A stretch of DNA of 64,000 bases from CBDBCU01 sp965242615 (GCA_965242615.1 CBDESR010000005.1:1426001-1490000); one strand, 5' to 3'. Positions 25,558 through 34,079 are shown, counted from the first letter of the stretch. A program made the numbers and translations. The notes: generated by a model from the sequence alone, not told the origin.

Positions 25558-25684
25558 CCGCAACGCCCATATCCGCCAAGCCCGGCATAACGAGGCGTTG
25601 GAAAAGGAATTGGTCAGCGGCGGTTATCGCTACCGGGATTGGGCGGTGGTTCAGTTCGGTTTTGGCAATTTTTCAGTTTTATGA
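25550..25684 (+). pseudogene. truncated HEPN-domain toxin-like gene
   Basis: ATG at 25550 overlaps the previous stop. MSSRNAHIRQARHNEALEKELVSGGYRYRDWAVVQFG follows the N-terminal helix pattern of HEPN proteins (N-x-H-hydrophobic-x-x-A-x-x-N-E, then YxDWAV). The frame then leaves the family and stops at 25684 after 44 codons. The domain normally needs about 130 residues and an R-x4-6-H motif, which is absent. Decayed by deletion. Confidence 0.45.
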
Positions 25685-26107
25685 TATTAGCGAAAAGGTG
25701 AAAACTGCTAAAAGCAAACGGAACCTTCTTAGCATTTGTTGGTATCGTTCCACTTCGGGGATTGACCTCTACCTATAGGGGAGATGATCCCCGCGGTAGA
25801 ACGATGCGAGGGAACGGATTTTCTGATTAGCTTTTAAGAGTTGGGGAAGGTGTTGTGGGGGATAGAGGGCGGGCGTTGAGATTCCTCGGCTGCGCCTCGG
25901 AATGACATGGGTGGTATATGGGGGAATGACTAAAGTGGGGTTCTGGATTCCCACTTTCGTGGGAATGACGGTGCAAAAGGGGAAGGTCGGTATAAAAGGG
26001 GGATGACGGTAGGATAAGGTACGGGAAAGGGCCGGGGCAGGAACTCCTGGCTGCCCCGGCGGGTTGAGTTTAGTATTTATCAAGCATTGGGGTAGTAGTT
26101 CGCGGGG
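25685..26107. repeat. intergenic stretch with hairpin and dispersed repeats
   Basis: No gene seen. 25745-25804 folds into one long hairpin: 16 of 18 outer positions pair, with an inner 6-bp stem capped by CCTA. A repeat ATTCCTCGGCTGCGCCTCGGAAT lies near 25881. A dRS3-like ATTCCCACTTTCGTGGGAAT lies at 25947-25966, identical to those at 8022, 9076 and 10942. Confidence 0.6.
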
Positions 26108-26579
26108 GGCGGAAGCTCTGGCCGGAAGTTCCGCCCTTGCGGGAGGGGGTTGGCAAAGGGGCCATTGGGTTGCCTGCGTACACGGGGCACACTGGCGTAC
26201 TCCACACGACGTTGCCCGACCCAATTGCCGGACGGGAACTAGACCTTGAATTGGCTACTGGCGCCGCTGGGTATGGTTGCCACTACCGGCGTTTTGGCCC
26301 AGTCCAGCTACCGGGGTTGACCGCACCTCCAGTCAACCTGTTAACTCCAGCTCCTGTAGGGAAGGGGTAGCGGTTTGGCGGCGATTGGGATTTGCCGTTT
26401 TCCGCTGCTCCGGTTGGGGAATACGGGGCCTTGGGCCGGTTCCCCGGGGGTTAGGAGCGGGGCTCCTTAAAGCCGCAATGCGACATTGGGGCCCACAGCG
26501 CGCTGTGAGCTGTATTTCACGGTAAGCTAGCGTATCGTTTTGAGACCCGGCGTCCCGGGGCTAGGTCTGACCTTCGCAA
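26108..26579 (-). ncRNA. long structured RNA candidate (copy A)
   Basis: No conserved ORF. It aligns over its whole length with 39971-40447. Shared blocks include GACCTTGA-TTGGCTACTGGC, CAACCGGAGCAGCGG and CACAGCGCGCTGTG. Conserved hairpins are 26543-26562 (loop GACG on the RNA strand, same C-U mismatch in both copies, next two pairs swapped), 26315-26338 (GGTTGAC/GTCAACC) and the 3' hairpin 26108-26135. A consensus promoter lies directly upstream on the minus strand. I tested it by eye against RNase P, tmRNA, 6S, SRP RNA and group II domain V and see no match. Confidence 0.7.
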
Positions 26580-26584
26580 TTTTT

Positions 26585-26613
26585 ATTATGGGGGCGGGAA
26601 TTATAGTTGTCAA
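26585..26613 (-). promoter_or_regulatory. sigma-70 promoter of structured RNA copy A
   Basis: On the minus strand: TTGACA (26608-26613), 17 bases, CATAAT (26585-26590). Transcription should start near 26578. The promoter and spacer are nearly identical to that of copy B. Confidence 0.75.
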
Positions 26614-26734
26614 GGGATAATTTGGATGAATTTTCGGGAATTGGGAAATTGAGAATCGGAGGGTGGCGGCAGTCGTGGTGGTTATGGGTTGCCGCCGGCG
26701 GTAGGGAAGGACGGTTTTGTGTCGGCTACGGGGG

Positions 26735-27160
26735 TCAGGGGATTAGTTTGATGGCGGCGACGGACAAGGTGGCGGCGGCGAAAATGGCGCCGACAATCCA
26801 GCGGGTATTGCGGATTTCAGACTCCCGGCGTTCTGCCTTTTCCTCCGCGAAGGCGGCCCGGATTTCGGCGCGCATTTCGGCCCGGAGGCTTTCGTCAGAG
26901 GCGCGCATTTCGGCGCGGAGGCTTTCGTCGGAGGCACGCATTTCGGCGCGGAGGCTTTCGTCGGAGGCACGCATTTCGGCGCGGAGGCTTTCGTCGGAGG
27001 CGCGCATTTCCGACCGTACGCCGACGATAGCCTCCATTATGGTTGCGATGTGGGCCTGCATCTCCTCCCGGGTGACCATATTGTTCACCATTACCGAAAA
27101 GGCTTGGAAAGCCCCTTCCAAGCGGTTGATGCGTTCCTCGGTGGCTACGGGAGTGGTCAT
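26735..27160 (-). CDS. hendecad-repeat coiled-coil protein with C-terminal membrane anchor
   Basis: 141 residues. MTTPVATEERINRLEGAFQAFSVMVNNMVTREEM is a helical head. Four to five exact 11-residue repeats ASDESLRAEMR (33-bp DNA repeats at about 26880-27005) follow. Next are AEIRAAFAEEKAERRESEIR and a single C-terminal membrane helix (WIVGAIFAAATLSVAAIKLI). The 11-residue period implies a right-handed coiled coil. The layout resembles XhlA/DUF1640-like tail-anchored proteins. Repeat number could change by recombination. The 114 bases below it and the gap to 27262 hold nothing. Confidence 0.7.
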   Translation of the reverse strand: MTTPVATEERINRLEGAFQAFSVMVNNMVTREEMQAHIATIMEAIVGVRSEMRASDESLRAEMRASDESLRAEMRASDESLRAEMRASDESLRAEMRAEIRAAFAEEKAERRESEIRNTRWIVGAIFAAATLSVAAIKLIP

Positions 27161-27261
27161 TGCGATGTCCTCTCAGTTCCGGTTAAGACCGGCAGGTGAT
27201 TAGCAATAGGATTAGATTACCGCCGGAAGGGGGCGGCGTCAAGGGCGCGGCGGTGGGGGAG

Positions 27262-28170
27262 CTACTCCAATTCCCGCAGTATGGCGGCTAGTTCCGGCGG
27301 CAGTTCCGATTGGAATTGGAGGGGTTGGCCGTGGTCCGGGTGGTGAAACCCTAACCGGTGGGAGTGGAGGAAGTGGCGGGATAGCAGCGGGCTGGTTTTA
27401 CCGTAGGTGGCATCGCCGAGGAGGGGATGTCCTAAGTGGGACAGGTGGACGCGGATCTGGTGGGTGCGGCCGGTTTCCAGTTGCAACTCGAGCAGGGTGT
27501 GGCGGTCGTACTGCTGCCGGGTTTGGTAGCGGGTGCGGGCAGCACGGCCGCCGGGGACTACCGCCATGCGTTGGCGGTGGCGCGGGTCGCGGGCGATGGG
27601 GGCGTCAATGATGCCCTGCGGCGGTTCTAGTCTGCCCACCGACAGAGCCAGATAGCCTTTGTCCACTTGCCGGGCTTTCAGCTGGGCCGACAGCTGGCGG
27701 TGGGCCGGTTCGGTTTTGGCGACGACCATCAAGCCGGAGGTGTCTTTGTCGAGGCGGTGGACGATGCCGGGGCGCAGGACGCCGCCGATGCCGGGCAGGT
27801 CGGGGCAATGGGCCAAGAGTCCGTTGACCAGGGTGCCGTCGGGATGGCCGGGGCCGGGATGGACGGAAAGTCCGGCCGGCTTGTCCAGGACCAGCAGGGC
27901 GTCATCCTGATAGAGGACTGACAAGGGCATTTCTTGCGGGGTTAAGGCGGCGGCCCGGGCCGGGGGGATGGTCAGGGTGATGCGGTCGCCGGCTTTGACT
28001 TTTTGAGCGGGTCGGGCGGGCTGGCCGTTCAATTGGGCCATTCCGGCGGCGATGAGGGCGTGGAGGCGGCTACGGCTGAGACCGGTTTGCTGTAGAGACA
28101 GGAAACGGTCGAGGCGGGGTTGGTCCCGGGCGGCCCGGAATTGGCGGATGGCGGCCGGCGGGGCGGTCAT
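27262..28170 (-). CDS. rluD: RluA/RluD-family 23S rRNA pseudouridine synthase
   Basis: N-terminal S4 RNA-binding domain (DRFLSLQQTGLSRSRLHALIAAGMAQLNG). The catalytic motif HRLDKDTSGLMVVAKT carries the Asp. LETGRTHQIRVHLSHLGHPLLGDATYG is the conserved C-terminal block. Length 302, normal. It overlaps lspA by 4 bases, and the lspA-rluD order is conserved in many bacteria. The exact target uridines (RluD versus RluA/C) cannot be settled from the sequence alone. Confidence 0.93.
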   Translation of the reverse strand: MTAPPAAIRQFRAARDQPRLDRFLSLQQTGLSRSRLHALIAAGMAQLNGQPARPAQKVKAGDRITLTIPPARAAALTPQEMPLSVLYQDDALLVLDKPAGLSVHPGPGHPDGTLVNGLLAHCPDLPGIGGVLRPGIVHRLDKDTSGLMVVAKTEPAHRQLSAQLKARQVDKGYLALSVGRLEPPQGIIDAPIARDPRHRQRMAVVPGGRAARTRYQTRQQYDRHTLLELQLETGRTHQIRVHLSHLGHPLLGDATYGKTSPLLSRHFLHSHRLGFHHPDHGQPLQFQSELPPELAAILRELE

Positions 28171-28853
28171 GGGGGCGGCTCCCGGTCGGTAGGTTCAGCC
28201 GGGTCGGGCGGTTCGATGGCGGCGGGTTCGGCTGCTGGTGTGTCGGCGGCGGCGTCTTGGCGGTTGGCGCGGAGTAAAAACCACGCCAAGAGTATTAAGC
28301 CGGTAACGATGGAGGCGTCAGCCAGGTTGAATACCGGCCAGCGGCTGACGTCGATAAAGTCGGTTACGGCACCGAGGCGGAGCCGGTCAATCAGGTTGCC
28401 GAAAGCGCCGCCTAATTGCAAGCCGAGGCTTAACCGCAGCAGATGGGTGGGCCGCGGCTGGCTGCGATAAATCATTAGCAGCACGAAAACGCCGAGGAAG
28501 GATACAAAAATCAGCGGCGTGTTTTGCCCTTGCAGGATGCCGAAAATGCTGCCGGTGTTGTGGGTGTGGGTGAACTGGAAAAATTCGCGCCCCAGCCACA
28601 GCGGCCAAGAGTAGCCGAAGGGGATGAATTCGCGCACCAGAAATTTGGTGAACTGGTCGGCAAGAAAGACGATGGCCGCCAGTTGCAGGAGGATGAAGTC
28701 GCGGTAGATGGGTAGGCGGCCGCTATTGGCGGGGCCGGTTTCCGTGGCCGGGTTGGCGGCGGCGTCTGCAATGGGATTGTCGGCGGCCGGCTCCGGGCAA
28801 GGTTCCGGGGATTGAGCCGGGGCGGGCTGCGGGCGGTGTTCGGGCGGGGTCAT
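28167..28853 (-). CDS. lspA: lipoprotein signal peptidase II
   Basis: Inner-membrane aspartyl protease that cleaves prolipoproteins. Seen in order: ADQFTKFLV, HNTGSIFGILQ, GGAFGNLIDRLRLGAVTDFID (first catalytic Asp) and FNLADASIVTG (second). Four hydrophobic segments. Both ends carry extra Pro/Ala-rich tails (about 45 residues before the first membrane helix and 30 after the last), which lengthen it to 228 from the usual 160. The 4-base overlap with rluD shows an operon. Confidence 0.95.
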   Translation of the reverse strand: MTPPEHRPQPAPAQSPEPCPEPAADNPIADAAANPATETGPANSGRLPIYRDFILLQLAAIVFLADQFTKFLVREFIPFGYSWPLWLGREFFQFTHTHNTGSIFGILQGQNTPLIFVSFLGVFVLLMIYRSQPRPTHLLRLSLGLQLGGAFGNLIDRLRLGAVTDFIDVSRWPVFNLADASIVTGLILLAWFLLRANRQDAAADTPAAEPAAIEPPDPAEPTDREPPP

Positions 28854-28859
28854 GGTTGG

Positions 28860-29501
28860 CTACTTCAGGTGGGCGGCGAAAAAGTCAGTTACCGGGCCAA
28901 TTAGCTGCCGCTCCATTCCGCCCCAATAGTGGTCGGCGCCGGGGATGATTTGCAGCTGCGGGGGCTGGGTAAAGGCGTCCAAGTTGGGCTGTAATTCATC
29001 GGACGCTACCAGTTTGTCCCGGTCGCCGGAAATAATCAGGGTAGGGGTTTTGGATTTTTTCAGGGGCGTGTCGGGAAAGGCGCGCAAGGGCGGGGAAATC
29101 AGGGCGATGGCTTGGGCTTTTTTCTGGACGGCGGCGCTGCCGAGGATTACGGAAGTGCCAAAGGAATAGCCGGCCAAGCCGAGGCGTTTGCCGGCGATGC
29201 CGGGCCAGGCTTTCAGCAGATCGAAAGCGCCGAGGATTTCGTGGTGTTCCTGTGCGCCTTTGCTGTGCTGGCCTTCGCTGTTGCCGACGCCGCGGAAGTT
29301 GAAGCGGAGGGTGGCAAAACCCTGGTCAGCCAGGGCAAAGGATACGGCAATGATGACATTGTTATCCATATTGCCGCCAAAGAGGGGATGGGGATGGCAC
29401 AGGACAATGCCGGGAACCGGGGTAGTGGTATCGTCCGGGGTGGCGACGATACCCTCGAAAGTGAGACCCTTGGCCTTGAAACTGACGGCGCTTTGGCGCA
29501 T
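28860..29501 (-). CDS. alpha/beta hydrolase (dienelactone-hydrolase-like)
   Basis: Motifs are IVLCHPHPLFGGNMDNNV (oxyanion region), FNFRGVGNSEG, GYSFGTSVILG (Ser), ISGDRDKLVAS (Asp) and IPGADHYWGGME (His). This matches the uncharacterised COG2945-type hydrolases of about 210 residues. It sits 6 bases upstream of lspA, so it may be the first gene of the hydrolase-lspA-rluD unit. Substrate unknown. Confidence 0.88.
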   Translation of the reverse strand: MRQSAVSFKAKGLTFEGIVATPDDTTTPVPGIVLCHPHPLFGGNMDNNVIIAVSFALADQGFATLRFNFRGVGNSEGQHSKGAQEHHEILGAFDLLKAWPGIAGKRLGLAGYSFGTSVILGSAAVQKKAQAIALISPPLRAFPDTPLKKSKTPTLIISGDRDKLVASDELQPNLDAFTQPPQLQIIPGADHYWGGMERQLIGPVTDFFAAHLK

Positions 29502-29640
29502 AGCGGCTGCTCCTGCTTTTGGGGGCGGATCGGTTGTGCTTATATTAGGGTATTGGGGTTAGTTTGGCAAGGAATATGATAGAATGGGTGGGCGGGCGTA
29601 GGCGGGTAGGGATTTACAAGGGGGAAAGTTGAGGGACGGG

Positions 29641-31026
29641 ATGACCGTTGGGACGCAGACAATTGAAGGGGCGGCATTGCCGGGTCAGGAAGGGGCGGCG
29701 CAGTTGGGGCTGGCGGCTTTGTTGCGGCGGGAAGTTGACCGGTCGGATGCGCCGGAAGGGTTAGCGGATACGGTGCGGATTGAGGGGGATATTCCCCGGG
29801 ATTTGGAAATCAGCCAGCCGGGAAACCGGTTTTTGTTCATCAGCCGGGATCAGCGGGCTTATACCCATGGACTGCATAAGTATCCGGCCAAGTTTTTCCC
29901 GGAGCTGCCGCGTTGGATAATTGAACGGTGCAGCCGGCCGGGGGAGCTGGTTTTGGATCCCTTTATGGGGAGCGGGACGACTAATTTGGAGGCGATGCTG
30001 CTGGGGCGGCCGAGCGTGGGGGTGGACATCGACCCTTTTTCCCGTTTCTTGGCGCGGGTCAAGACGACGCCGCTGGAACCGGGGGAATTGCGGGCGGCGG
30101 TGGCGGAATTGACGGCGCGGCTGGACGGGTTTGACGATAGCACCGGGGCGGGGGATATTCCGGAGTTTCCCTATCGGGATAACTGGTTTAAGCCCTATGT
30201 GCTGCGGGAATTGGCTTATATCAAGGGCGGGATTGCCGGGCTGGCTTGCGCCGCGGCGGTCAAGGATTTTCTGCTGGCGGCTTTTTCGTCGGTGATCCGG
30301 CAGGCGTCGCAAGCGGATAACAACTGCACCCGGACGGTCATTCGCAAGAAACTGGACAAGCGCATTGAGCCGGGCTATGCCATTAGTTTGTTCCGTAGGC
30401 GGATGGAGGGCAATGTGGCGGGGATGCTGGCGTTGGCGGAACGGGCGGTGGCCCGGGTGGAGATACCAACGGATTGCAGCGCCACGGACCTGGCGGCGTA
30501 CCCGGAGGGGACTTTTGACTTGGCGTTGACTTCGCCGCCGTACTTGAACGCCGTGGACTATCCGCGCACGCACCAGTTGGAAATGTATTGGCTGGGCTTG
30601 GCGGCCGGCTCTTTGCGGGACTTGAAACGGCAGCACGTGGGTACGGAAGTGGTAACGGCGGCCGAATATGCCGAGTTGCAGCAGACCGGGATTGCCAGCG
30701 CGGATGGGGTGATTGGGGAAATTTTTGCGGCCGACCCGCGCCGGGCCGGCATTGCTTACCGCTATATGCAGGATATGGTTAAGAACCTGGCGGAAGTGAA
30801 CCGGGTATTGAAACCGGGCGGCAAGTATGTGCTGGTGGTCGGCTCGAATATGATGCGGGGGCATACTTTTGAGACTTGGCGGTATTTGCGGGAGGCGGCG
30901 CCGGGGCTGGGATACCGAATTGAGACTTGGTTTGTGTCGGGCATTATTAACCACTTTATCAAGGTGCCGCGGGCGGAGCGGATTGAGGATGATTGTATTT
31001 TGGTACTGGAGAAAAGGGGTGGGTAG
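29641..31026 (+). CDS. DNA methyltransferase (probable N4-cytosine type)
   Basis: The ATG at 29641 has GAGGGACGGG before it. An in-frame TTG at 29629 is the alternative. HKYPAKFFPELPRWIIE (about 79-95) and DPFMGSGTTNLEA (about 106-118, AdoMet motif I) come first. TSPPYLNAVDYPRTHQLEMYW (about 297-) is the catalytic motif IV, and SPPY is typical of N4-cytosine enzymes. Motif I precedes motif IV. An insertion of about 180 residues between them is likely the target-recognition region. It lies 76 bases before mcrB on the same strand. Amino-group target (N4-C versus N6-A) is inferred from the motif only. Confidence 0.88.
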   Translation: MTVGTQTIEGAALPGQEGAAQLGLAALLRREVDRSDAPEGLADTVRIEGDIPRDLEISQPGNRFLFISRDQRAYTHGLHKYPAKFFPELPRWIIERCSRPGELVLDPFMGSGTTNLEAMLLGRPSVGVDIDPFSRFLARVKTTPLEPGELRAAVAELTARLDGFDDSTGAGDIPEFPYRDNWFKPYVLRELAYIKGGIAGLACAAAVKDFLLAAFSSVIRQASQADNNCTRTVIRKKLDKRIEPGYAISLFRRRMEGNVAGMLALAERAVARVEIPTDCSATDLAAYPEGTFDLALTSPPYLNAVDYPRTHQLEMYWLGLAAGSLRDLKRQHVGTEVVTAAEYAELQQTGIASADGVIGEIFAADPRRAGIAYRYMQDMVKNLAEVNRVLKPGGKYVLVVGSNMMRGHTFETWRYLREAAPGLGYRIETWFVSGIINHFIKVPRAERIEDDCILVLEKRGG

Positions 31027-31102
31027 GGGGTGAAGCCGGATTTTTGACAAGGGGTGGTTTGGGGAGTAGGATGGCGTTGAGCGAAGGATAGGAGGGTAGG
31101 TT

Positions 31103-32836
31103 ATGAGCGCGAGGTCCACGGAAGTGGGTGCGGAGAGCGTGTACGCGGCAGCTGAGGTGTGGAAGGAGCGGGCGTTGTTGGCCGATGATTCCCTCTTTAC
31201 GCCCGGTACGCCTATCTGGACGCCAGAGTTGCTGGAGGAAGTGAGCCGCGCACTCAACGCGCAGAGGCCTCGTCAAGCTAACTTTTGGGATAACTTGGCG
31301 GACGCGTTGGTAGGACATCAAGCACCAGCCTTCCAACTGTTGGCCGAGGCCATACATATCCACTTTCTGCCCCGGTACGTTGACTACACCCAGCGTAAAA
31401 GCGCCCCCATTACCGAGGTGATCGATAGGTCTCCGGAAATGCTTGGGGAGCCTCCGGAGCAGAGGCTTTTCACACAGGGGATCTCTAGTCTGGTGATGAC
31501 TGACCGGGATGCTCGGATCCAGCCTTTCTATTGCGTAAGGACGCTGAGTGAAGTCCTGGTACGGTGGAAGGGACTGGAATCTGGATCCCGGGACACCTTG
31601 ATTGAAAACCCGTGGGAATTTAAGGAGTTCCTCTTTGCCAGTCCCTATATAACTCAAAATCGGGGGATTAGTGGGGCGGATGCCGCTGTGGCGAGGCAAT
31701 TGGATATGTTACTCCACCTCATTTTCCCCGACACCTTTGAGCCGCTCTTTCCGGAGGACAAAGAAGCTATCTGCAAGGCGAAAGCCTTCGCACCCTTTTT
31801 CACCTCCCCGGAATTGGATTTCGACCGCAAGATTCAGCAGCTTCGCCAATCCATCGAGGGGGAGTTGGGAGGGGATTTCGATTTCTACGACGACGACATT
31901 CTTAAATACTGGAAGCCGTGGGAAGGGGAAAAACCGGTGGAGGTTTTCTGTGTCGGCGACGAAGGCACTCAGCCGAGGGGCGAGAGCCTGCAATCCCTTG
32001 CCGACAAGTTATATCTGCCGGATGATACGTTCCTGAAGGAAATCGTGTCGCTGCTGGAGGAGAAGCGGCAGGTGATTTTTCAGGGGCCGCCGGGGACGGG
32101 CAAGACTTTCGTGGCCCAGGCGTTGGCAAGGCATTTGGCCGGTTCGGATGACCGGGTTACTCTGGTGCAGTTTCATCCCTCTTATGCCTATGAGGATTTT
32201 GTGCAGGGGTTTCGGCCCAAGCAGCTGGCGGGCGGGCAAGTGGGGTTTGAGCTGCGGAAGGGGCCGCTGCTGGAGATTGCCGAGAAAGCGCGGGATTCGG
32301 ATAAGCCCCATTACCTTATCATTGACGAGATAAACCGGGGCGCCTTGGCGACGGTGTTCGGGGAGTTGTATTTCCTGTTGGAGTATCGGGAGGAAAAGAT
32401 GCGGCTCCAGTACTCCACTGAGGGTGAGAAATTTGCGCTGCCGAAAAACCTGTTTATCATCGGGACGATGAACACGGCCGACCGCTCCATTGCAATGGTG
32501 GATTTGGCTTTGCGGCGGCGGTTTTACTTCGTGGAGTTTCACCCGGATAAGGAGCCGGTGAGTGGGGTTCTCCAACAGTGGCTGGAGAAAAACGCTGACA
32601 ATGTTGGCGATGTGGGGTGGGTGCCGGGTGTGGTGAAGGAAGCTAACCAACGGTTGGCTGACTCTGACGCCGCTATTGGGCCGAGCTACTTTATGCAGGA
32701 GGGATTGACGGAGGAAAAGGTAGCCCTTATCTGGAAGCATAGCGTACTGCCTTACATTGCGGAGCGTCTGTTTGACGACCGGGAACGCCTTGCCGATTTC
32801 GACTTGGAGAAATTGAAGGGCAATGCGCCAGATTAA
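31103..32836 (+). CDS. mcrB: McrB-like AAA+ restriction NTPase
   Basis: The ATG at 31103 is 7 bases after GGAGG. About 300 N-terminal residues of no recognised fold should hold the DNA-recognition part. The AAA+ motor follows: FQGPPGTGKT (Walker A, about 327-336), HYLIIDEINRGALATVFGELYFLLE (Walker B), and then IIGTMNTADRSIAMVDLALRRRFYFVEF with the NTADRS signature of McrB GTPases. The end overlaps mcrC by 14 bases. Known McrB proteins use GTP to power cleavage of modified DNA. GTP use here is inferred. Confidence 0.92.
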   Translation: MSARSTEVGAESVYAAAEVWKERALLADDSLFTPGTPIWTPELLEEVSRALNAQRPRQANFWDNLADALVGHQAPAFQLLAEAIHIHFLPRYVDYTQRKSAPITEVIDRSPEMLGEPPEQRLFTQGISSLVMTDRDARIQPFYCVRTLSEVLVRWKGLESGSRDTLIENPWEFKEFLFASPYITQNRGISGADAAVARQLDMLLHLIFPDTFEPLFPEDKEAICKAKAFAPFFTSPELDFDRKIQQLRQSIEGELGGDFDFYDDDILKYWKPWEGEKPVEVFCVGDEGTQPRGESLQSLADKLYLPDDTFLKEIVSLLEEKRQVIFQGPPGTGKTFVAQALARHLAGSDDRVTLVQFHPSYAYEDFVQGFRPKQLAGGQVGFELRKGPLLEIAEKARDSDKPHYLIIDEINRGALATVFGELYFLLEYREEKMRLQYSTEGEKFALPKNLFIIGTMNTADRSIAMVDLALRRRFYFVEFHPDKEPVSGVLQQWLEKNADNVGDVGWVPGVVKEANQRLADSDAAIGPSYFMQEGLTEEKVALIWKHSVLPYIAERLFDDRERLADFDLEKLKGNAPD

Positions 32837-34079
32837 CCTGCGGGAGTACGAGCCTAGCGAGCATAGGCTCTCGACCGACGAGCGGAGTACCCTGCAACTG
32901 CTTAATGCAGGGCAGGAAAACCTGTCTCTCGATATTCAGCAGGTCATTGGCAACAACGACACATATCGTCTGACGCCCGGCTCGATAGTTGGGGCGATGG
33001 AAGCCGGCAACTTGTCTTTGCTGATTAGTCCCAAGATAGGGATTGGGCAGTTGCTGTCATTGGCGTGTTACGCTATAGGCAAGTTCCGCCCACAGGAAAG
33101 GGACTTTGACTTTGATCCGGATACAGCACCACTGCCGGATGTTTTGGCCTTGGCGTTGAACGCTATGGCGCGGCGGGCTTTTGCGCGGGGGTTGCTGCAT
33201 GGTTATTTGCGGCGGGAGGAAGCCCTGTATACGGTGCGGGGGCGGATTCGGTTTGACGCGCAACTGCGGCGGCGGTTCAACATCCCGCTACCGGTGGAGG
33301 TGCGGTATAACGAGTTCACTGAGGATATACCGGCAAATCAGCTGGTGAAGGCGGCGGCGTACCGGTTGGGCGGGATGTGGCTGCGCTCGCCGCGGGCGCG
33401 GAGCGGCTTGGCTTGGGTGGCGGGTATGCTGGATAATGTATCCTGGAAAGAGTTTCCGGCTAATGCCGTGCCGGAGGTGCCGTTCGACCGGCTGAACGAA
33501 CACTATCGGGGGGTAGTGGCGTTGTCCCGGCTGATCCTGCGGCACAGCGCGTTTGAGGCCCAGCGGGGCAAAGTGCGGGCGAGCGGGTTTCTGATGGATA
33601 TGAACCAGGTTTTTCAGGAGTTTGTGACGGTGGCGTTGCGGGAAGCTTTGGGTGCATCGGAAAGAACCTTTGGCGAGAAGTGGGTTGGCTATTTGGATGA
33701 TGGGAAACAAATTCATCTCCGCCCCGACCTTACTTGGTGGGAAGGCAACCGATGTTGGTTTGTGGGGGATGTAAAATACAAGAAACTGGAGGGACGGAAG
33801 GGCGGGGAGAAAGAGGAGCCGGGCAAACCGCCCAACGATGATATGTACCAGTTGCTGGCTTATGTTACCGCCCTTGACTTGCCTGAGGGTATGCTGATTT
33901 ATGCCCGAGGGGAAGCGGAGACGGCGGATTATACGGTGCGGCATTGCGGCAAGGTGTTGAAGGTGGCGGCGTTGGACTTGTCCGGCAATCTGGAGAATGT
34001 GCTGGGTCGGGTTAAGGAATTGGCAGAGGAGATAAGGGCGCTGCGGAAGGAAGCCGAGGCAATGCGCCGGGCGGCGTGA
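32823..34079 (+). CDS. mcrC: McrC-like restriction nuclease subunit
   Basis: 418 residues: an N-terminal beta domain (LREYEPSEHRLSTDER..., LLISPKIGIGQLLSLACYA), the RGRIRFDAQL block and NEFTEDIPANQLVKAA. The PD-(D/E)XK core is LRPDLTWWEGNRCWFVGDVKYKKL (D, D-x-K), followed by DMYQLLAYVTALDLPEGMLIY. It is the nuclease partner of the McrB protein. The 14-base overlap indicates coupling. With the upstream methyltransferase it forms a three-gene restriction block. Confidence 0.92.
   Translation: MRQINLREYEPSEHRLSTDERSTLQLLNAGQENLSLDIQQVIGNNDTYRLTPGSIVGAMEAGNLSLLISPKIGIGQLLSLACYAIGKFRPQERDFDFDPDTAPLPDVLALALNAMARRAFARGLLHGYLRREEALYTVRGRIRFDAQLRRRFNIPLPVEVRYNEFTEDIPANQLVKAAAYRLGGMWLRSPRARSGLAWVAGMLDNVSWKEFPANAVPEVPFDRLNEHYRGVVALSRLILRHSAFEAQRGKVRASGFLMDMNQVFQEFVTVALREALGASERTFGEKWVGYLDDGKQIHLRPDLTWWEGNRCWFVGDVKYKKLEGRKGGEKEEPGKPPNDDMYQLLAYVTALDLPEGMLIYARGEAETADYTVRHCGKVLKVAALDLSGNLENVLGRVKELAEEIRALRKEAEAMRRAA

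Noticed and set aside
26108..26579. IscB-associated HEARO/omega RNA, which occurs stand-alone in some Chloroflexota
   Set aside because: The conserved sequence runs right up to the promoter, leaving no variable guide at the 5' end, and no IscB/IsrB gene is near.
26108..26579. RNase P RNA, tmRNA, 6S, SRP RNA or group II intron domain V
   Set aside because: None of the hallmark sequences of these RNAs could be found on either strand, and two divergent copies would be unexpected for the housekeeping ones.
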